Notes: generated by a model from the sequence alone, not told the origin. A stretch of DNA of 64,000 bases from Betaproteobacteria bacterium HGW-Betaproteobacteria-3 (GCA_002842205.1 PHCI01000015.1:1-64000); one strand, 5' to 3'; numbered from the stretch's first letter, positions 1 through 9,495 are shown. Made by a program: numbers and translations.

Positions 1-363
1 CCGCCACCGAAGGCGCCCGCCACTGCCGCCCCACCCGCCCGGCCGGCCGCGCAGGCGCGCGCGCCACGGGCGCGTGCATCGGCGCCGACGCGCGTGGCGC
101 CGGCACCGGTGCCAGCCCCGGCCCCCGTTCCCGCCCCGCCCCCACCACCGCCTGCACCGGTCGCGTCCGTGCCCAAACCTCCCGTGGCGCCGCCACCGCC
201 AGCCAGCCCGTCGCAGGCCTGCAGCGGAAGGAGCTTCTTGTCGCTGGCGATCTGCATCAACGACCAGTGCGGCACACCCCAATTCACCAGCCATCCGCAA
301 TGCGTGCGGCTGCGCGAAGACGCCCGCCGGATCGAGGAAGAGCGCCGGCTGGGCGGCAATTGA
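1..363 (+). CDS. C-terminal part of a probable Ser/Thr protein kinase (5' end outside window)
   Basis: The reading frame is open from the left edge and stops at 361-363. The visible 120 residues begin with a long low-complexity linker of Pro and Ala (many PAP and PPPP runs, about residues 1-70). A short folded tail follows, with the motif CSGRSFLSLAICINDQC and a charged end rich in Arg and Glu. This tail (Cys-rich, F-L-x-L-A-I-C) resembles, from memory, the C-terminus of betaproteobacterial membrane-associated serine/threonine kinases, where it follows a Pro-rich linker. The kinase domain itself is not in the window, so the assignment is tentative. It could equally be another Pro-rich periplasmic protein. 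Confidence 0.45.
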   Translation, partial: PPPKAPATAAPPARPAAQARAPRARASAPTRVAPAPVPAPAPVPAPPPPPPAPVASVPKPPVAPPPPASPSQACSGRSFLSLAICINDQCGTPQFTSHPQCVRLREDARRIEEERRLGGN

Positions 364-444
364 AGCGCACGCAGGCCACCGACGCGCCCGCACCCCCATC
401 CCGTGACCCGTCACCCGTCACCCGCTACGCCAAGGAGGCCCGCC

Positions 445-1779
445 ATGCTTTCACAGACCCTCAAGAACAGTGGCTCGCTGCTGGACAGCATTGACGCCAT
501 CCGCAATGGCCGGGCCGTCGCACTGCTGTTGGCAACCTTCGTCGCAGCCGCGCTGGTGTTTGCCTTTGGTGGCCTGCTGGCGCGCGTCACCTGGTTTTTC
601 TTCGCCGTTTTTGCGCTGCTGGCGTACGCCGTGCTGTTTTACGGCAGCAACGCGGTCGGCATGATGATGATGGACGAGGCGCGCGGCCAGCCATCGCGTC
701 CCATGGGCGCAGCGCTGCTGGGTTCGCTGGCGCAATCGCACCGGCTGATCCTGGTGATGCTGCTGACCGGCTTGGTCTATCTGGCGGGCTTGCTGGCCCT
801 GGCGCTGATCCTGTTTCTGTGCAAGCTGCCGATCCTCGGGCCGATGCTGTACATCGTGGTGTTTCCGCTGGCGGTCGTCATCGTGGGCCTGGCGATGTTT
901 GCGCTGCCCACCGTGATCTTCCCGCTGGCCGCGCCCGCCGTCTGGAGCGGCGCAGGCGTGACGCAGTGCGTCAGCCAGCTCATCGCCATCGCGCGCAAGC
1001 GGCTGTTCACCGTGCTGCTGCTGATGATCGCCGTGACCTTCATTGCCGGTTTGGTCGGCATGCTGATCGGCGGGGTGCTCTTGGGCGGAACGGCCATCAC
1101 CACCGCCTTGTCGGTGCCCATTCTGGGCGGCGGGGGTGGCCCGGGCTTTCAGGGCATGGGCGGTGGCATGCGTGGCGGGTTCGGGGGCGGCATGGACGGC
1201 ATGCTGGGGGGTGCCATGGGCACGCTGGGCGGCATGGCGGGCGGTGGCAGCCACGCCATGGCGGCCATGATGGGCGGCAGCATCCTGTTCGCCATCGCGT
1301 TCACCCTGCCCATGCTGGTGTACCTGCGGGGCGCGTGTTCGGTGTACCTGCGCGCCGTGGACGGCCTGGACCTCGCCGCAGAGCAGACCGCCATGGAGGA
1401 GAAATTGGCCGCCGCCCGCACCCGGGCCCGCGAAATGCAAGCGCAGGTACAGGCCACCGCACAGCAGTATGCGCAGCAGGCCAAGGCAGCGGCCAGCGCC
1501 GCTGCTGCGGCGGCGCCAGCGCCTGAAGCCGACGCGCCGCCTGCACCTGCACCTGCACCTGCACCTGCACCTGCACCTGCACCTGCACCTGCACCTTCGC
1601 CAGCGCCGTCGCCTGCCCCCGCGGCGACTGAGCCCCCCGGGGCGCTGCCAGCCAAGGCGTTGACCTGCCCGTCCTGCCACGCCATCGTCGCGGACGACGA
1701 CGTGTTTTGCGCCGAATGCGGCCACCCGCTCAAACCCGACGCAACGCCGCCGTCGGCCACCCCCTCATCGCAGGGGTGA
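445..1779 (+). CDS. Membrane protein with Gly/Met-rich loop and C-terminal zinc ribbon
   Basis: 444 residues. The ATG at 445 is chosen because AAGGAGG lies 6 bases before it (432-438). I do not recognise a named family. About seven hydrophobic segments are visible (near residues 25-45, 50-70, 100-130, 135-165, 195-235, 280-305). Between two of them lies a Gly/Met-rich stretch (GMGGGMRGGFGGGMDGM, about residues 233-268). An Ala/Gln-rich probable coiled coil (about 315-360) leads into a Pro-Ala repeat linker. The protein ends with a CPSC...CAEC zinc ribbon (C-x2-C, about 16 residues, C-x2-C), probably cytoplasmic. Such ribbons often mark proteins that bind a partner near the membrane. It lies 81 bases after the kinase-like fragment, so a shared signalling role is possible but unproven. 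Confidence 0.6.
   Translation: MLSQTLKNSGSLLDSIDAIRNGRAVALLLATFVAAALVFAFGGLLARVTWFFFAVFALLAYAVLFYGSNAVGMMMMDEARGQPSRPMGAALLGSLAQSHRLILVMLLTGLVYLAGLLALALILFLCKLPILGPMLYIVVFPLAVVIVGLAMFALPTVIFPLAAPAVWSGAGVTQCVSQLIAIARKRLFTVLLLMIAVTFIAGLVGMLIGGVLLGGTAITTALSVPILGGGGGPGFQGMGGGMRGGFGGGMDGMLGGAMGTLGGMAGGGSHAMAAMMGGSILFAIAFTLPMLVYLRGACSVYLRAVDGLDLAAEQTAMEEKLAAARTRAREMQAQVQATAQQYAQQAKAAASAAAAAAPAPEADAPPAPAPAPAPAPAPAPAPAPSPAPSPAPAATEPPGALPAKALTCPSCHAIVADDDVFCAECGHPLKPDATPPSATPSSQG
1540..1595 (+). repeat. Hexanucleotide tandem repeat (CTGCAC)9 coding for Pro-Ala
   Basis: Nine perfect copies of CTGCAC run from 1541 to 1594. In frame they code for alternating Pro and Ala in the linker before the zinc ribbon. 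Copy-number change by slippage would add or remove two residues at a time without a frameshift. Confidence 0.9.
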
Positions 1780-1828
1780 CTGGCGCGCGTGGGCCACCCG
1801 AAACCCGCAGGCAACCTAAAATCGGGCT

Positions 1829-3754
1829 GTGAACGCCCCCATCGACGCCCTTCTACAGCCTGCCCCGCACCGCCCGATCCGCGAGCTCCCCGACGAACTC
1901 ATCAGCCAGATCGCCGCCGGTGAGGTGGTCGAGCGACCGGCCTCGGTGGTGCGCGAGCTGGTCGACAACGCGCTGGACGCGGGCGCCACGCAGGTCACCG
2001 TGCGGCTGCTGGCCGGTGGCGTGCGGCTGATTTCGGTGGAAGACGACGGCGCGGGCATCGTGCCGGCCGAACTGCCCACCGCCCTCAAGCGCCATGCCAC
2101 CAGCAAGATCGCCAGCCTGCAGGAGCTCGAATCGGTGGCCACCATGGGCTTTCGCGGTGAGGCGCTGGCCGCCATCAACGCCATTGCCGAGCTGACGCTG
2201 GTGTCGCGCACCGGCGGCCAGCCCAGCGCGTTTGCGCTGGACGGCCGCAGCGGCGAGATCCAGCCCGCGGCCCGTGCCAACGGCACCACCGTGGAAGTCA
2301 AGGAGCTGTTCTACGCCACGCCGGCGCGGCGCAAGTTCCTCAAGACCGACGCCACCGAACTCGCGCACTGCGTGGAGGCCGTGCGCCGCCACGCCCTGGC
2401 CCGGCCTGACGTGGGCTTCGCCATCTGGCACGAAGGTCGGCTGGTGGAGCAATGGCGCGCCTGCCACGGCGCCGACGCGCTCGACCAGCGGCTGGCCGAC
2501 GTGCTGGGCGCCGACATGCTCGCGCAATCGGTGGCCGTGCATCACGCGGGCGGCGCAGTGCAGGTGCGGGGCCGCGCCGGGGTGCCCGACATCGCCCGTG
2601 CGCGCGGCGACCAGCAGTTTTGCTACGTCAACGGCCGCTTCGTGCGCGACAAGGTGCTGGCCCACGCCGTGCGCAGCGCCTACGAAGACGTGCTGCACGG
2701 CCAGCGCCAGCCGGTGTACGCGCTGTTCATCGACATCGACCCCGCGCGGGTGGACGTCAACGTGCACCCCACCAAGATCGAAGTGCGTTTTCGCGATGGC
2801 CGCGAGGTGCACCAGGCCGTGCGCCGGGCACTCGAGAACGCCCTGGCCGCACCCCGCGCCGGCCGTGTGGCCGCGCCCGGGGGCGCACCGGGCACGCCCG
2901 GCCCCGACGACGCATTTTCGTCACAATTTAAAGAAAAAAGCCTTCCAGCCCCCGTCAATTGGTCACAAGGCGCTATTTTTTCAGGACCATCGCACACCCA
3001 CCACGTGTCGGACCTGGCCGCGTTGTGGGGCCCCACGCCGCAGGCAGGCGGGGCCGGCGCCAGCACGCCAACCCTGCAGCCCGGTCTGGCCACCCACACC
3101 CTGGCCGACGCGGCAACCCGCGCAGCGCCCGCCCCGCTGCCCGAAGGCGACTGGCCGCTGGGCCGTGCGCTGGCGCAGTTGCGGGGCATCTACATCCTGG
3201 CCGAAAACCGGCACGGCCTGGTGGTGGTGGACATGCACGCCGCGCACGAACGCATCGTCTACGAGCGCCTCAAAACCCAGCTCGACGCCGTGGCCGCCGC
3301 CACCGGCACGGCCAGCCTGCCCAGCCAGCCGCTGCTGATCCCCGCCACCTTCGCGGCCACGCCGCATGAGGTGGCCGCTGCGCAGGCCCATGTGGACACC
3401 CTGGCCACCCTGGGCATGGAAATCACCCCGTTCTCGCCCAAGACGCTGGCGGTGCGCGCCGTGCCCACCTCGCTGGCCCACGGAGACGCCGTGGCGCTGG
3501 CCCGCAGCGTGCTGGCCGAGCTGTCGCAGCACGACGCCAGCACCGTCGTCCAGCGCGCACAGAACGAGCTGCTGTCCACCCTGGCCTGCCACGGCGCAGT
3601 GCGCGCCAACCGCCAGCTCACGCTGGAGGAAATGAACGCCCTGCTGCGCCAGATGGAAGCCACCGAGCGCTCCGACCAGTGCAACCACGGCCGCCCGACC
3701 TGGCGCCAGCTTTCGCTGCGCGAACTCGACGCGCTGTTTTTGCGCGGGCGCTAG
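1829..3754 (+). CDS. mutL: DNA mismatch repair protein MutL
   Basis: 641 residues, GTG start. MutL couples mismatch recognition by MutS to strand incision. The N-terminal GHKL ATPase carries ELVDNALDAGA (about 43-53) and GFRGEAL (about 111-117). The central region (about 340-440) is a variable linker. The C-terminal dimerisation domain holds DMHAAHERIVYE (about 468-479), which fits the endonuclease motif D-x-HA-x2-E-x4-E, and later ACHGAVRAN and CNHGRPTW, the metal-site motifs of endonuclease-type MutL. This suggests a nicking MutL, unlike the E. coli protein. A copy of the dispersed 29-bp repeat lies in frame within the linker. Length is normal for the family. Confidence 0.97.
   Translation: MNAPIDALLQPAPHRPIRELPDELISQIAAGEVVERPASVVRELVDNALDAGATQVTVRLLAGGVRLISVEDDGAGIVPAELPTALKRHATSKIASLQELESVATMGFRGEALAAINAIAELTLVSRTGGQPSAFALDGRSGEIQPAARANGTTVEVKELFYATPARRKFLKTDATELAHCVEAVRRHALARPDVGFAIWHEGRLVEQWRACHGADALDQRLADVLGADMLAQSVAVHHAGGAVQVRGRAGVPDIARARGDQQFCYVNGRFVRDKVLAHAVRSAYEDVLHGQRQPVYALFIDIDPARVDVNVHPTKIEVRFRDGREVHQAVRRALENALAAPRAGRVAAPGGAPGTPGPDDAFSSQFKEKSLPAPVNWSQGAIFSGPSHTHHVSDLAALWGPTPQAGGAGASTPTLQPGLATHTLADAATRAAPAPLPEGDWPLGRALAQLRGIYILAENRHGLVVVDMHAAHERIVYERLKTQLDAVAAATGTASLPSQPLLIPATFAATPHEVAAAQAHVDTLATLGMEITPFSPKTLAVRAVPTSLAHGDAVALARSVLAELSQHDASTVVQRAQNELLSTLACHGAVRANRQLTLEEMNALLRQMEATERSDQCNHGRPTWRQLSLRELDALFLRGR
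2947..2975 (+). repeat. Dispersed 29-bp repeat core, copy 1 (inside mutL)
   Basis: Begins AGCCCCCGTCAATTGG and ends GCTA, with AT-rich flanks (AATTTAAAGAAAAAAG before, TTTTTTCA after). It is translated in frame in the MutL linker. The core length and end bases match the seven other copies in the window. Confidence 0.8.
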
Positions 3755-3817
3755 GCGCCCACCCAGCCCCATGACCGTTTTTGAACTTCGCCGCGCCCAG
3801 CCGGTCTTTCCCTGGTG

Positions 3818-4660
3818 ATGAAACGCTGGCGTCTTTTTGCAATGCTGTTGGCCACCGTGGCGATGCTGGTGGGCTGTGCCACGCTGGACGAGCGCCAGCG
3901 CCAGTGGATCTTCCAGCCCAGCGACCGCAGTTGGGGCAACCTCGAAGCCCCCGCCGACATGGCCGACGTGTGGATCGACTTCCGGTCTGACACCACCGGC
4001 AAGGCGACGCGGCTGCATGGCCTGTGGATCGAAGGCGCACACGCCGACGCCCCGGTGCTGTTGTATCTGCACGGCGCCCGCTGGAACGTGGTCGGCTCGT
4101 CGTTTCGCGTGCGCCGCATGCAGGAGCTGGGCTTTGCGGTGCTGGCCATTGATTACCGGGGCTTTGGCAAAAGCACCCCGGAACTGCCATCGGAAACGAC
4201 GGCTTATGAAGACGCCCGGGCCGCATGGGACTGGCTGGCCGCGCGTGAGCCCCGGCGCCCCCGCTACATCTTTGGCCATTCACTGGGCGGCGCCATCGCG
4301 ATCGACCTGGCGTCGCACGTGGACGACGAACGCGGCACCCTGGTCGAAGGCACGTTCACCTCCATCCCTGACGTGGCCAGCAGCTTCAAGTGGGGCTGGC
4401 TGCCCATCGGGCCGTTCATCACGCAGCGTTTTGATTCGTCGCGCAAGGTGGCGAAAATCGGCTCGCCGCTGCTGGTGGTCCACGGCACCCAGGACACCCT
4501 GATCAAGCCGGAACTGGGCCGCAAGCTGTTTGACGCCGCGGCCGATCCCAAGCTGTTCGTGGAAGTGGAAGGTGGCTCGCACCACAACACCAACGCCGTC
4601 GGCCAGCCCCAGTACCGGGTGGCCTTGCAGCAGCTGTTCGGCTGGCCCGCCGTGCACTGA
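3818..4660 (+). CDS. Alpha/beta hydrolase lipoprotein
   Basis: 280 residues from the ATG at 3818; a GTG directly before it (3815) could also start. The N-terminus is a lipoprotein signal with lipobox LVGC (Cys near residue 21), so the protein is probably anchored in a membrane facing the periplasm. The body is an alpha/beta hydrolase: HG oxyanion segment (LYLHGA), nucleophile elbow GHSLGG, a later Asp in VVHGTQDTLI and a His in GGSHHNT, a complete Ser-Asp-His set. This layout resembles BEM46/YfhR-type hydrolases; the substrate is unknown. It lies 63 bases after mutL on the same strand. Confidence 0.8.
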   Translation: MKRWRLFAMLLATVAMLVGCATLDERQRQWIFQPSDRSWGNLEAPADMADVWIDFRSDTTGKATRLHGLWIEGAHADAPVLLYLHGARWNVVGSSFRVRRMQELGFAVLAIDYRGFGKSTPELPSETTAYEDARAAWDWLAAREPRRPRYIFGHSLGGAIAIDLASHVDDERGTLVEGTFTSIPDVASSFKWGWLPIGPFITQRFDSSRKVAKIGSPLLVVHGTQDTLIKPELGRKLFDAAADPKLFVEVEGGSHHNTNAVGQPQYRVALQQLFGWPAVH

Positions 4661-4718
4661 CGCGTTGGGCGCCTCCGCGGGCGGGGTTTGCCGGGTGGCA
4701 TCTGCTACGCTCAACCCG

Positions 4719-5981
4719 ATGTCTGTTTCCGACCCTTCCGCCAGCGCCGTCCCGCTGCCGCCCCACGCAGCCGCCGGCGTCGCACCGGCCATGCCGCCGG
4801 CCCGCGTGGTGCTTTTGCTGTCGCTGCTGCTGGGCATCCAGCCCATTACCACCGACCTGTACCTGCCCGCGTTGCCCGCACTCACCCAGGGCTTTGGCGC
4901 GCCAATGACGCAGGCCCAGCTCACCCTCACGGCCTTGCTGCTGGCGTTTGGCGTTTCGCAGCTGGTGCTGGGGCCCCTGAGCGACCGGTTCGGCCGCCGC
5001 CCGGTGCTGCTGTGGGGCATGGCCGCCTACGTCGTGGCCGCTGTGGGCAGCGCGTTTGCGCCTTCGATGCTGCTGCTGATCGTGTGGCGTGCGGTGCAGG
5101 GGGCGGCCATGGGCGCGGCCGTGATGTGCGCGCGGGCCATCGTGCGCGACCTGTATGCCCCCAGCGAGGGCGCGCGGATGATGTCGCGCGGCCTGACCGG
5201 CCTGGGCGTGATCGCCTGCATCAGCGCACCCCTGGGCGGCTTGCTGGCCGACGTTTTCAACTGGCATGTGGCCCTGCTGGCACTGGCGGTGTTTGGCGCC
5301 GGCACACTGGCCATGATTGCGCTGCGTTTTGAAGAAACGCTGGTGCAGCGCAACCCGCGTGCGCTGCAACCCGCCACCCTGGCCCGCAACTGGTGGACCA
5401 TCGTGCGCAACCCCACCTTTGTGGCGTTTTCGGCGCTGTCCAGCGCGTCCTACGGCGGCTTGTTCACGTTTCTGGCCACCTCGTCGTTTGTGTTCATCCA
5501 GGTGCTGGGCCTGACGCGCACGCAATACGGCCTGGTCATGTTTTCAATGTCGTTCGTGTACATCCTGGGCACGCTGCTGTGCCGACGACTGCTGCCGCGC
5601 TTTGGCGTGCGCCGGTCGGTGGCGATGGCGGCCGCGCTCACGCTCACGGGCGGCACCCTGATGGGGCTGCTGGCCCTGGCGGGGGTGCGCGGTGTGGCGG
5701 CAATCATCGGGCCGTTCTATCTGTTCATGCTGGGCCACGGCGTGCACCAGCCCTGCGGGCAGAGTGGTGCGGTGGGCCCGTTTCCGCAGGCCGCGGGCGC
5801 GGCCTCGGCCCTGAACGGGTTCCTCATGATGCTGGTGGCCTTTGCCATGGGCGGCTGGCTGGGCACCCGCATGGACGGCACCGTGCTGCCGCTGGCCAAC
5901 GGCGTGTGGCTCTGGAGCGTGATCATCGCCGCGGTGGCATGGACCCTGGTGCAGCGCCATGGCGAACCGGCCCCCCACTGA
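4719..5981 (+). CDS. Bcr/CflA-type multidrug efflux MFS transporter
   Basis: 420 residues from the ATG at 4719. Twelve hydrophobic segments are expected and visible. The first loop has the family motif [10 protein letters not shown], and the cytoplasmic loop 2-3 has the MFS motif A form [11 protein letters not shown]. These are typical of the Bcr/CflA (DHA1) drug:H+ antiporters of the inner membrane, which export compounds such as bicyclomycin or chloramphenicol; the real substrate cannot be told from sequence. Its end overlaps the start of miaA by 23 bases, so the two are probably co-transcribed. Confidence 0.88.
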   Translation: MSVSDPSASAVPLPPHAAAGVAPAMPPARVVLLLSLLLGIQPITTDLYLPALPALTQGFGAPMTQAQLTLTALLLAFGVSQLVLGPLSDRFGRRPVLLWGMAAYVVAAVGSAFAPSMLLLIVWRAVQGAAMGAAVMCARAIVRDLYAPSEGARMMSRGLTGLGVIACISAPLGGLLADVFNWHVALLALAVFGAGTLAMIALRFEETLVQRNPRALQPATLARNWWTIVRNPTFVAFSALSSASYGGLFTFLATSSFVFIQVLGLTRTQYGLVMFSMSFVYILGTLLCRRLLPRFGVRRSVAMAAALTLTGGTLMGLLALAGVRGVAAIIGPFYLFMLGHGVHQPCGQSGAVGPFPQAAGAASALNGFLMMLVAFAMGGWLGTRMDGTVLPLANGVWLWSVIIAAVAWTLVQRHGEPAPH

Positions 5982-6972
5982 GACGGCGCAGGCCAGCGGC
6001 GCCGCGACGCCCAGGCCACCCCGCGCGCTGGCGCTGGCCGGCCCCACCGCCAGCGGCAAGACCGCCGCTGCGCTGGCCATCGTGCGGCACCTCGCGCCCC
6101 GCATGCCGGTGGAGATCATCAGCGTGGACTCGGCCCTGGTGTACCGTGGCATGGACATCGGCACGGCCAAACCGACGGCGCCGGAGCTGGCCCTGGCGCC
6201 GCACCACCTGATCGACATTCTGGACCCGCTGCAAAACTACAGCGCTGCCGCCTTCGTGGCCGATGCCACGCGGCTGATCGACGCCATCACCGCGCGCGGT
6301 GCGCTGCCGCTGTTGGTGGGCGGCACCATGCTGTACTTCAAGGCCCTGCTGCAGGGGCTGGACGACATGCCGCGGGCCGACGCCGCGGTGCGCGCCGCCA
6401 TCGACGCCGAGGCCCGCACGGCCGGATGGCCCGCGATGCACGCTCAGCTGGCCCGGGTGGACCCGCTCACCGCCGCGCGGCTGGCACCCGCCGACAGCCA
6501 GCGCATCCAGCGGGCACTGGAGGTGTACCGCGTTTCGGGGCAGCCTCTTTCATCGTTCCACAATACCAAAATTGTAGCAAACAATGACCCATTGACGGGG
6601 GCTATCGTGCTTTTTTCCTTGGAACCCGAAGAAAGGTCATGGTTGCACGACCGCATCGCCTTGCGCTTTGACGCCATGCTGCAAGCCGGCTTGGTGGACG
6701 AGGTGCGCGCCCTGCGCGCGCGCGGCGATCTGCACGCCGAGCTGCCGTCGATGCGCTGCGTGGGCTACCGCCAGGCCTGGCAGGCACTGGACGGCGAATT
6801 CCCGCTGTCGCAACTGCGTGAGCGCGGCATCGCGGCCACCCGTCAGCTGGCCAAGCGGCAACTGACCTGGTTGCGTTCGATGCCGCAACGCCGCATGATG
6901 ACAGCCGATGCGCCCGACGCGCTGGCGCCGCTGCTGGCACGGGTGGACGACGCGCTGGCCGTCGGCGGCTGA
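5959..6972 (+). CDS. miaA: tRNA dimethylallyltransferase MiaA
   Basis: 337 residues. The enzyme transfers a dimethylallyl group to N6 of A37 in tRNAs reading UNN codons. Visible motifs are the P-loop GPTASGKT near the N-terminus, [29 protein letters not shown] and the C-terminal GYRQAWQ. The length is normal. The gene starts inside the 3' end of the efflux gene. An AT-rich in-frame insert corresponding to the dispersed repeat (reverse orientation) codes for residues around 206-215, which is unusual inside this conserved enzyme. Confidence 0.96.
   Translation: MANRPPTETAQASGAATPRPPRALALAGPTASGKTAAALAIVRHLAPRMPVEIISVDSALVYRGMDIGTAKPTAPELALAPHHLIDILDPLQNYSAAAFVADATRLIDAITARGALPLLVGGTMLYFKALLQGLDDMPRADAAVRAAIDAEARTAGWPAMHAQLARVDPLTAARLAPADSQRIQRALEVYRVSGQPLSSFHNTKIVANNDPLTGAIVLFSLEPEERSWLHDRIALRFDAMLQAGLVDEVRALRARGDLHAELPSMRCVGYRQAWQALDGEFPLSQLRERGIAATRQLAKRQLTWLRSMPQRRMMTADAPDALAPLLARVDDALAVGG
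6575..6603 (-). repeat. Dispersed 29-bp repeat core, copy 2 (inside miaA)
   Basis: On the minus strand it reads AGCCCCCGTCAATGGGTC... and ends TTTGCTA, exactly 29 bases. Flanks are AT-rich. Copy 1 in mutL shares AGCCCCCGTCAAT and GGTCA at the same spacing. It is translated in frame on the opposite strand as part of MiaA. Confidence 0.8.
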
Positions 6973-7077
6973 CAGCGGTTCATCGGGCGGCGGGCGGCGG
7001 GCGGCCTTTACCGGAACCAAGTTGCCTGCAGGCAGGTCTATCAACCCGTCTGCCACTTCAAGTAGAAAGAGGTTCTC

Positions 7078-7665
7078 ATGCCACACGCTGCTCTTCCCAC
7101 GTTTCGCTTCCCCGAGGGCACCTGCATTGCCCAGGCCCAGCCCGTGGTCCATGGCCCGGTGACGCTCGACTCGCCCGCCATTGAGGTCATGACCGATCTG
7201 GCCGAAGTCCGCGCTGCCACCACGACGCCGCAAATGACACTGGCGCAGGCCGAGAACAAGATGATCCACCAGGGCGTTCGCATGCTGTTTGTGGTGTCGG
7301 AAATGCCCGGCGTCGATGGCATCGTGGCGGCCGCCGACCTGCGCGGCCACAAGCCCATGCAACTGGTGCACCAGCGCCAGGTCCGCTTTGAAGACCTGAC
7401 CGTCGAAGACGTGATGACACCGCTGTCGGATCTCGACGCGATTGACTTCGTGGCGCTGCGCCGCGCCAACGTGGGCCAGGTGGTGGCCACGTTGGCCAAA
7501 TTCGGGCACCCGCACCTGCTGGTGATCGAAGCCGCCAGCCCTGCATCGCAGGCCCGCATCCGCGGCATCATTTCGCAAACCCAGGTCGAGCGGCAACTGG
7601 GCAAGGCGCTGACGATGACCGAAGTGGCCAGCACTTTCGCCGAAATCGAAAAAGCCCTGGCTTGA
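7078..7665 (+). CDS. CBS-domain protein
   Basis: 195 residues, with AGAAAGAGG before the ATG. Two CBS modules can be read: the first contains PQMTLAQAENKMIHQGVRMLFVV (about 55-85), and the second contains TVEDVMTPLSDLDAIDF and a GHPHLLVIE/RIRGIIS strand pattern (about 108-170). CBS pairs bind adenosyl ligands and act as energy or redox sensors. There is no fused enzyme, so this is a stand-alone regulator of unknown partner. Neighbours give no clear pathway. Confidence 0.75.
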   Translation: MPHAALPTFRFPEGTCIAQAQPVVHGPVTLDSPAIEVMTDLAEVRAATTTPQMTLAQAENKMIHQGVRMLFVVSEMPGVDGIVAAADLRGHKPMQLVHQRQVRFEDLTVEDVMTPLSDLDAIDFVALRRANVGQVVATLAKFGHPHLLVIEAASPASQARIRGIISQTQVERQLGKALTMTEVASTFAEIEKALA

Positions 7666-7700
7666 TACGCGTTGGCGTTCACTCAGCAAGATCAAAAAAA

Positions 7701-7776
7701 CTGTTCGGGCTGAGCTTGGCCTGTCCTGAGCTTGTCGAAGGATCGAAGGGGCGAAGGGGCGAAGGGGCGAAGGCCC
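7701..7776 (+). repeat. REP-like element followed by tandem GGGGCGAA units
   Basis: The stretch contains GTTCGGGCTGAGCTTG and CCTGAGCTTGTCGAAGG, the sequence family of the common proteobacterial repeat that reads TTCGACAGGCTCAG in reverse. Directly after come several GAAGGGGC units (about 7743-7773). It fills the gap between the CBS gene and the ABC ATPase gene. No gene lies in the 153 bases. Confidence 0.7.
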
Positions 7777-7818
7777 TGCAGCCCGGCCTTCGCGCACCGG
7801 GTCTGCATAATCCGGCCC

Positions 7819-8463
7819 ATGCTCGAGCTTCGCGGTCTGTCCAAGTCCTACGGCGACACGCCGGTCTTTCGGGACGTTTCACTGGCGGTGGCGGCGGGCG
7901 AGTTCGTGGCCATCGTGGGCGAGTCGGGCGTGGGCAAATCCACCCTGCTCAACTGCATGGCCGGTCTGGACCACTGGAGCGCCGGGTCCATCCACTTTCA
8001 GGGCGCCGATCTGGGTGGCCTGAGCGAGGACGCCCGGGCGCTGCTGCGGCGCCGCCACATCGGTTTTGTGTTCCAGGCGTTTCATGTGCTGCCCCACCTG
8101 GACGTGGCGCAGAACATCGCCCTGCCCCTGCTGCTGCTCGACCAGCCTGACGACGCCCGCGTGCAGGCCATGCTCGACGCCGTCGGGCTGGGCGGACTGG
8201 GTGCGCGGCTGCCGCAACAGCTGTCGGGCGGGCAACTGCAGCGCGTGGCGATTGCCCGGGCGCTGGTGCACCGCCCCGCACTGCTGCTGGCCGATGAGCC
8301 CACCGGCAATCTCGACCCTGGCACGGCGGCCAGGGTCATGGATGTGCTGCTGGCGCAAACCCGCGAACACGGCGCCGCGCTGGTGCTGGTCACGCATTCC
8401 GAAGCGGCCGCTGCGCGCGCCGACCGCATCGTTCACCTGAGCGCCGCAGGCGTGAGCGCCTGA
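7819..8463 (+). CDS. ABC transporter ATP-binding protein (LolD/MacB type)
   Basis: 214 residues from the ATG at 7819; longer in-frame starts would run into the repeat. Motifs: Walker A GESGVGKST, Q-loop VFQAFHVLPHL, signature LSGGQLQR, Walker B LLLADEPTGNLD and H-loop VTHS. The -QAFHVLPHL- and ADEPTGNLD pattern is that of the LolD/MacB/FtsE class, which works with FtsX-like permeases. The nearest such permease is at 10371, with an AttH-type gene behind it. The three together resemble the AttE-AttFG-AttH system, now separated by two genes on the other strand. No promoter is evident. Confidence 0.88.
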   Translation: MLELRGLSKSYGDTPVFRDVSLAVAAGEFVAIVGESGVGKSTLLNCMAGLDHWSAGSIHFQGADLGGLSEDARALLRRRHIGFVFQAFHVLPHLDVAQNIALPLLLLDQPDDARVQAMLDAVGLGGLGARLPQQLSGGQLQRVAIARALVHRPALLLADEPTGNLDPGTAARVMDVLLAQTREHGAALVLVTHSEAAAARADRIVHLSAAGVSA

Positions 8464-8511
8464 CGACCAGGCGTGCACTGCGCTGCGCCGCTCCAGGCCA
8501 CTCCAGGCCGC

Positions 8512-9495
8512 TCAGCCGGCCAGCAGCGCCGCAAACCGCGCCATGTCCACGTTGCCACCACTGACCACGATGCCCACGCGCGCACCCGCCAGCGCCTTGC
8601 CGGCCTGCAAGGCCCCGGCAAAACCGAGGCAGCCGGTGGGCTCGGCCACGATCTTCATGCGTTCGGCAAAGAAGCGCATGGCCGCGACCAACTGCGCATC
8701 GGTCACGGTGACGATGTCGTTCACATCGCGCCGGATGATCTCGAAGGTCAGTGTGCCAATGCTTTGCGTCTGCGCGCCATCGGCAATGGTCTGGGGGGTG
8801 GGGATGGTCACGATGGCGCCCGTGCGCAGCGATTGCTGCGCGTCGTTGCCCGCCTCGGGCTCCACGCCGATCACCTTGCAGTTGGGCGCCAGGGCCCGCG
8901 CGGCCAGCGCCGAACCGCTGATCAGCCCGCCGCCACCCACGCAGACAAACAGGTAGTCGAGCGGGCCGGCTTCTTCCAGCAATTCCCGGGCCGCCGTGCC
9001 TTGGCCCGCGATCACGTCGGCGTGATTGAACGGCGGCACGATGGTCAGGCCACGCTGTTCGGCCAGCTCGCGCGTGAGCGCTTCGCGGTCTTGCGTATAG
9101 CGGTCAAACAAGATGACCTCACCACCATCGGCGCCCAGATAGCCGCGCGTGGCGTCCACCTTGGCCTGCGGGGCATCCTGCGGCATCAGGATGACGGCGG
9201 GGATGCCCAGCATGCGCGCCGACAGCGCCACTGCCTGCGCATGGTTGCCGGATGAAAACGCGACCACCCCGCCCTTGCGCTGCACCGCGCTGAAACGCGA
9301 CAGCGCATTGAACGCCCCGCGGAACTTGAACGCGCCCATGCGCTGGAAGTTCTCGCACTTGAAAAACAGTTGCGCGCCAGTCTGGGCATCGGCGGTGGCC
9401 GAGCGCAGCACCGGCGTGCGGTGGGCGTGGCCGCGCAGGCGGCCTGCCGCGTCGATGACATCCTGGAAGGTGGGGAGGGGAAATGGGGTGGGCAT
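8512..9495 (-). CDS. PLP-dependent threonine/serine dehydratase-like enzyme
   Basis: 327 residues from the ATG at 9495; a TTG two codons upstream is possible. Fold-type II PLP enzyme: the lysine lies in MGAFKFRGAFNAL, the phosphate loop is GGGGLISG, and SSGNHAQAVA is the asparagine loop. There is no C-terminal ACT-like regulatory domain, so it is the short form, like catabolic threonine dehydratase, serine racemase or threo-3-hydroxyaspartate ammonia-lyase. These cannot be separated by eye. It is convergent with the ABC ATPase gene and sits between the ABC genes. Confidence 0.85.
   Translation of the reverse strand: MPTPFPLPTFQDVIDAAGRLRGHAHRTPVLRSATADAQTGAQLFFKCENFQRMGAFKFRGAFNALSRFSAVQRKGGVVAFSSGNHAQAVALSARMLGIPAVILMPQDAPQAKVDATRGYLGADGGEVILFDRYTQDREALTRELAEQRGLTIVPPFNHADVIAGQGTAARELLEEAGPLDYLFVCVGGGGLISGSALAARALAPNCKVIGVEPEAGNDAQQSLRTGAIVTIPTPQTIADGAQTQSIGTLTFEIIRRDVNDIVTVTDAQLVAAMRFFAERMKIVAEPTGCLGFAGALQAGKALAGARVGIVVSGGNVDMARFAALLAG

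Noticed and set aside
1541-1594. CRISPR-like array
   Set aside because: It is a perfect hexamer repeat in a coding linker, with no spacers.
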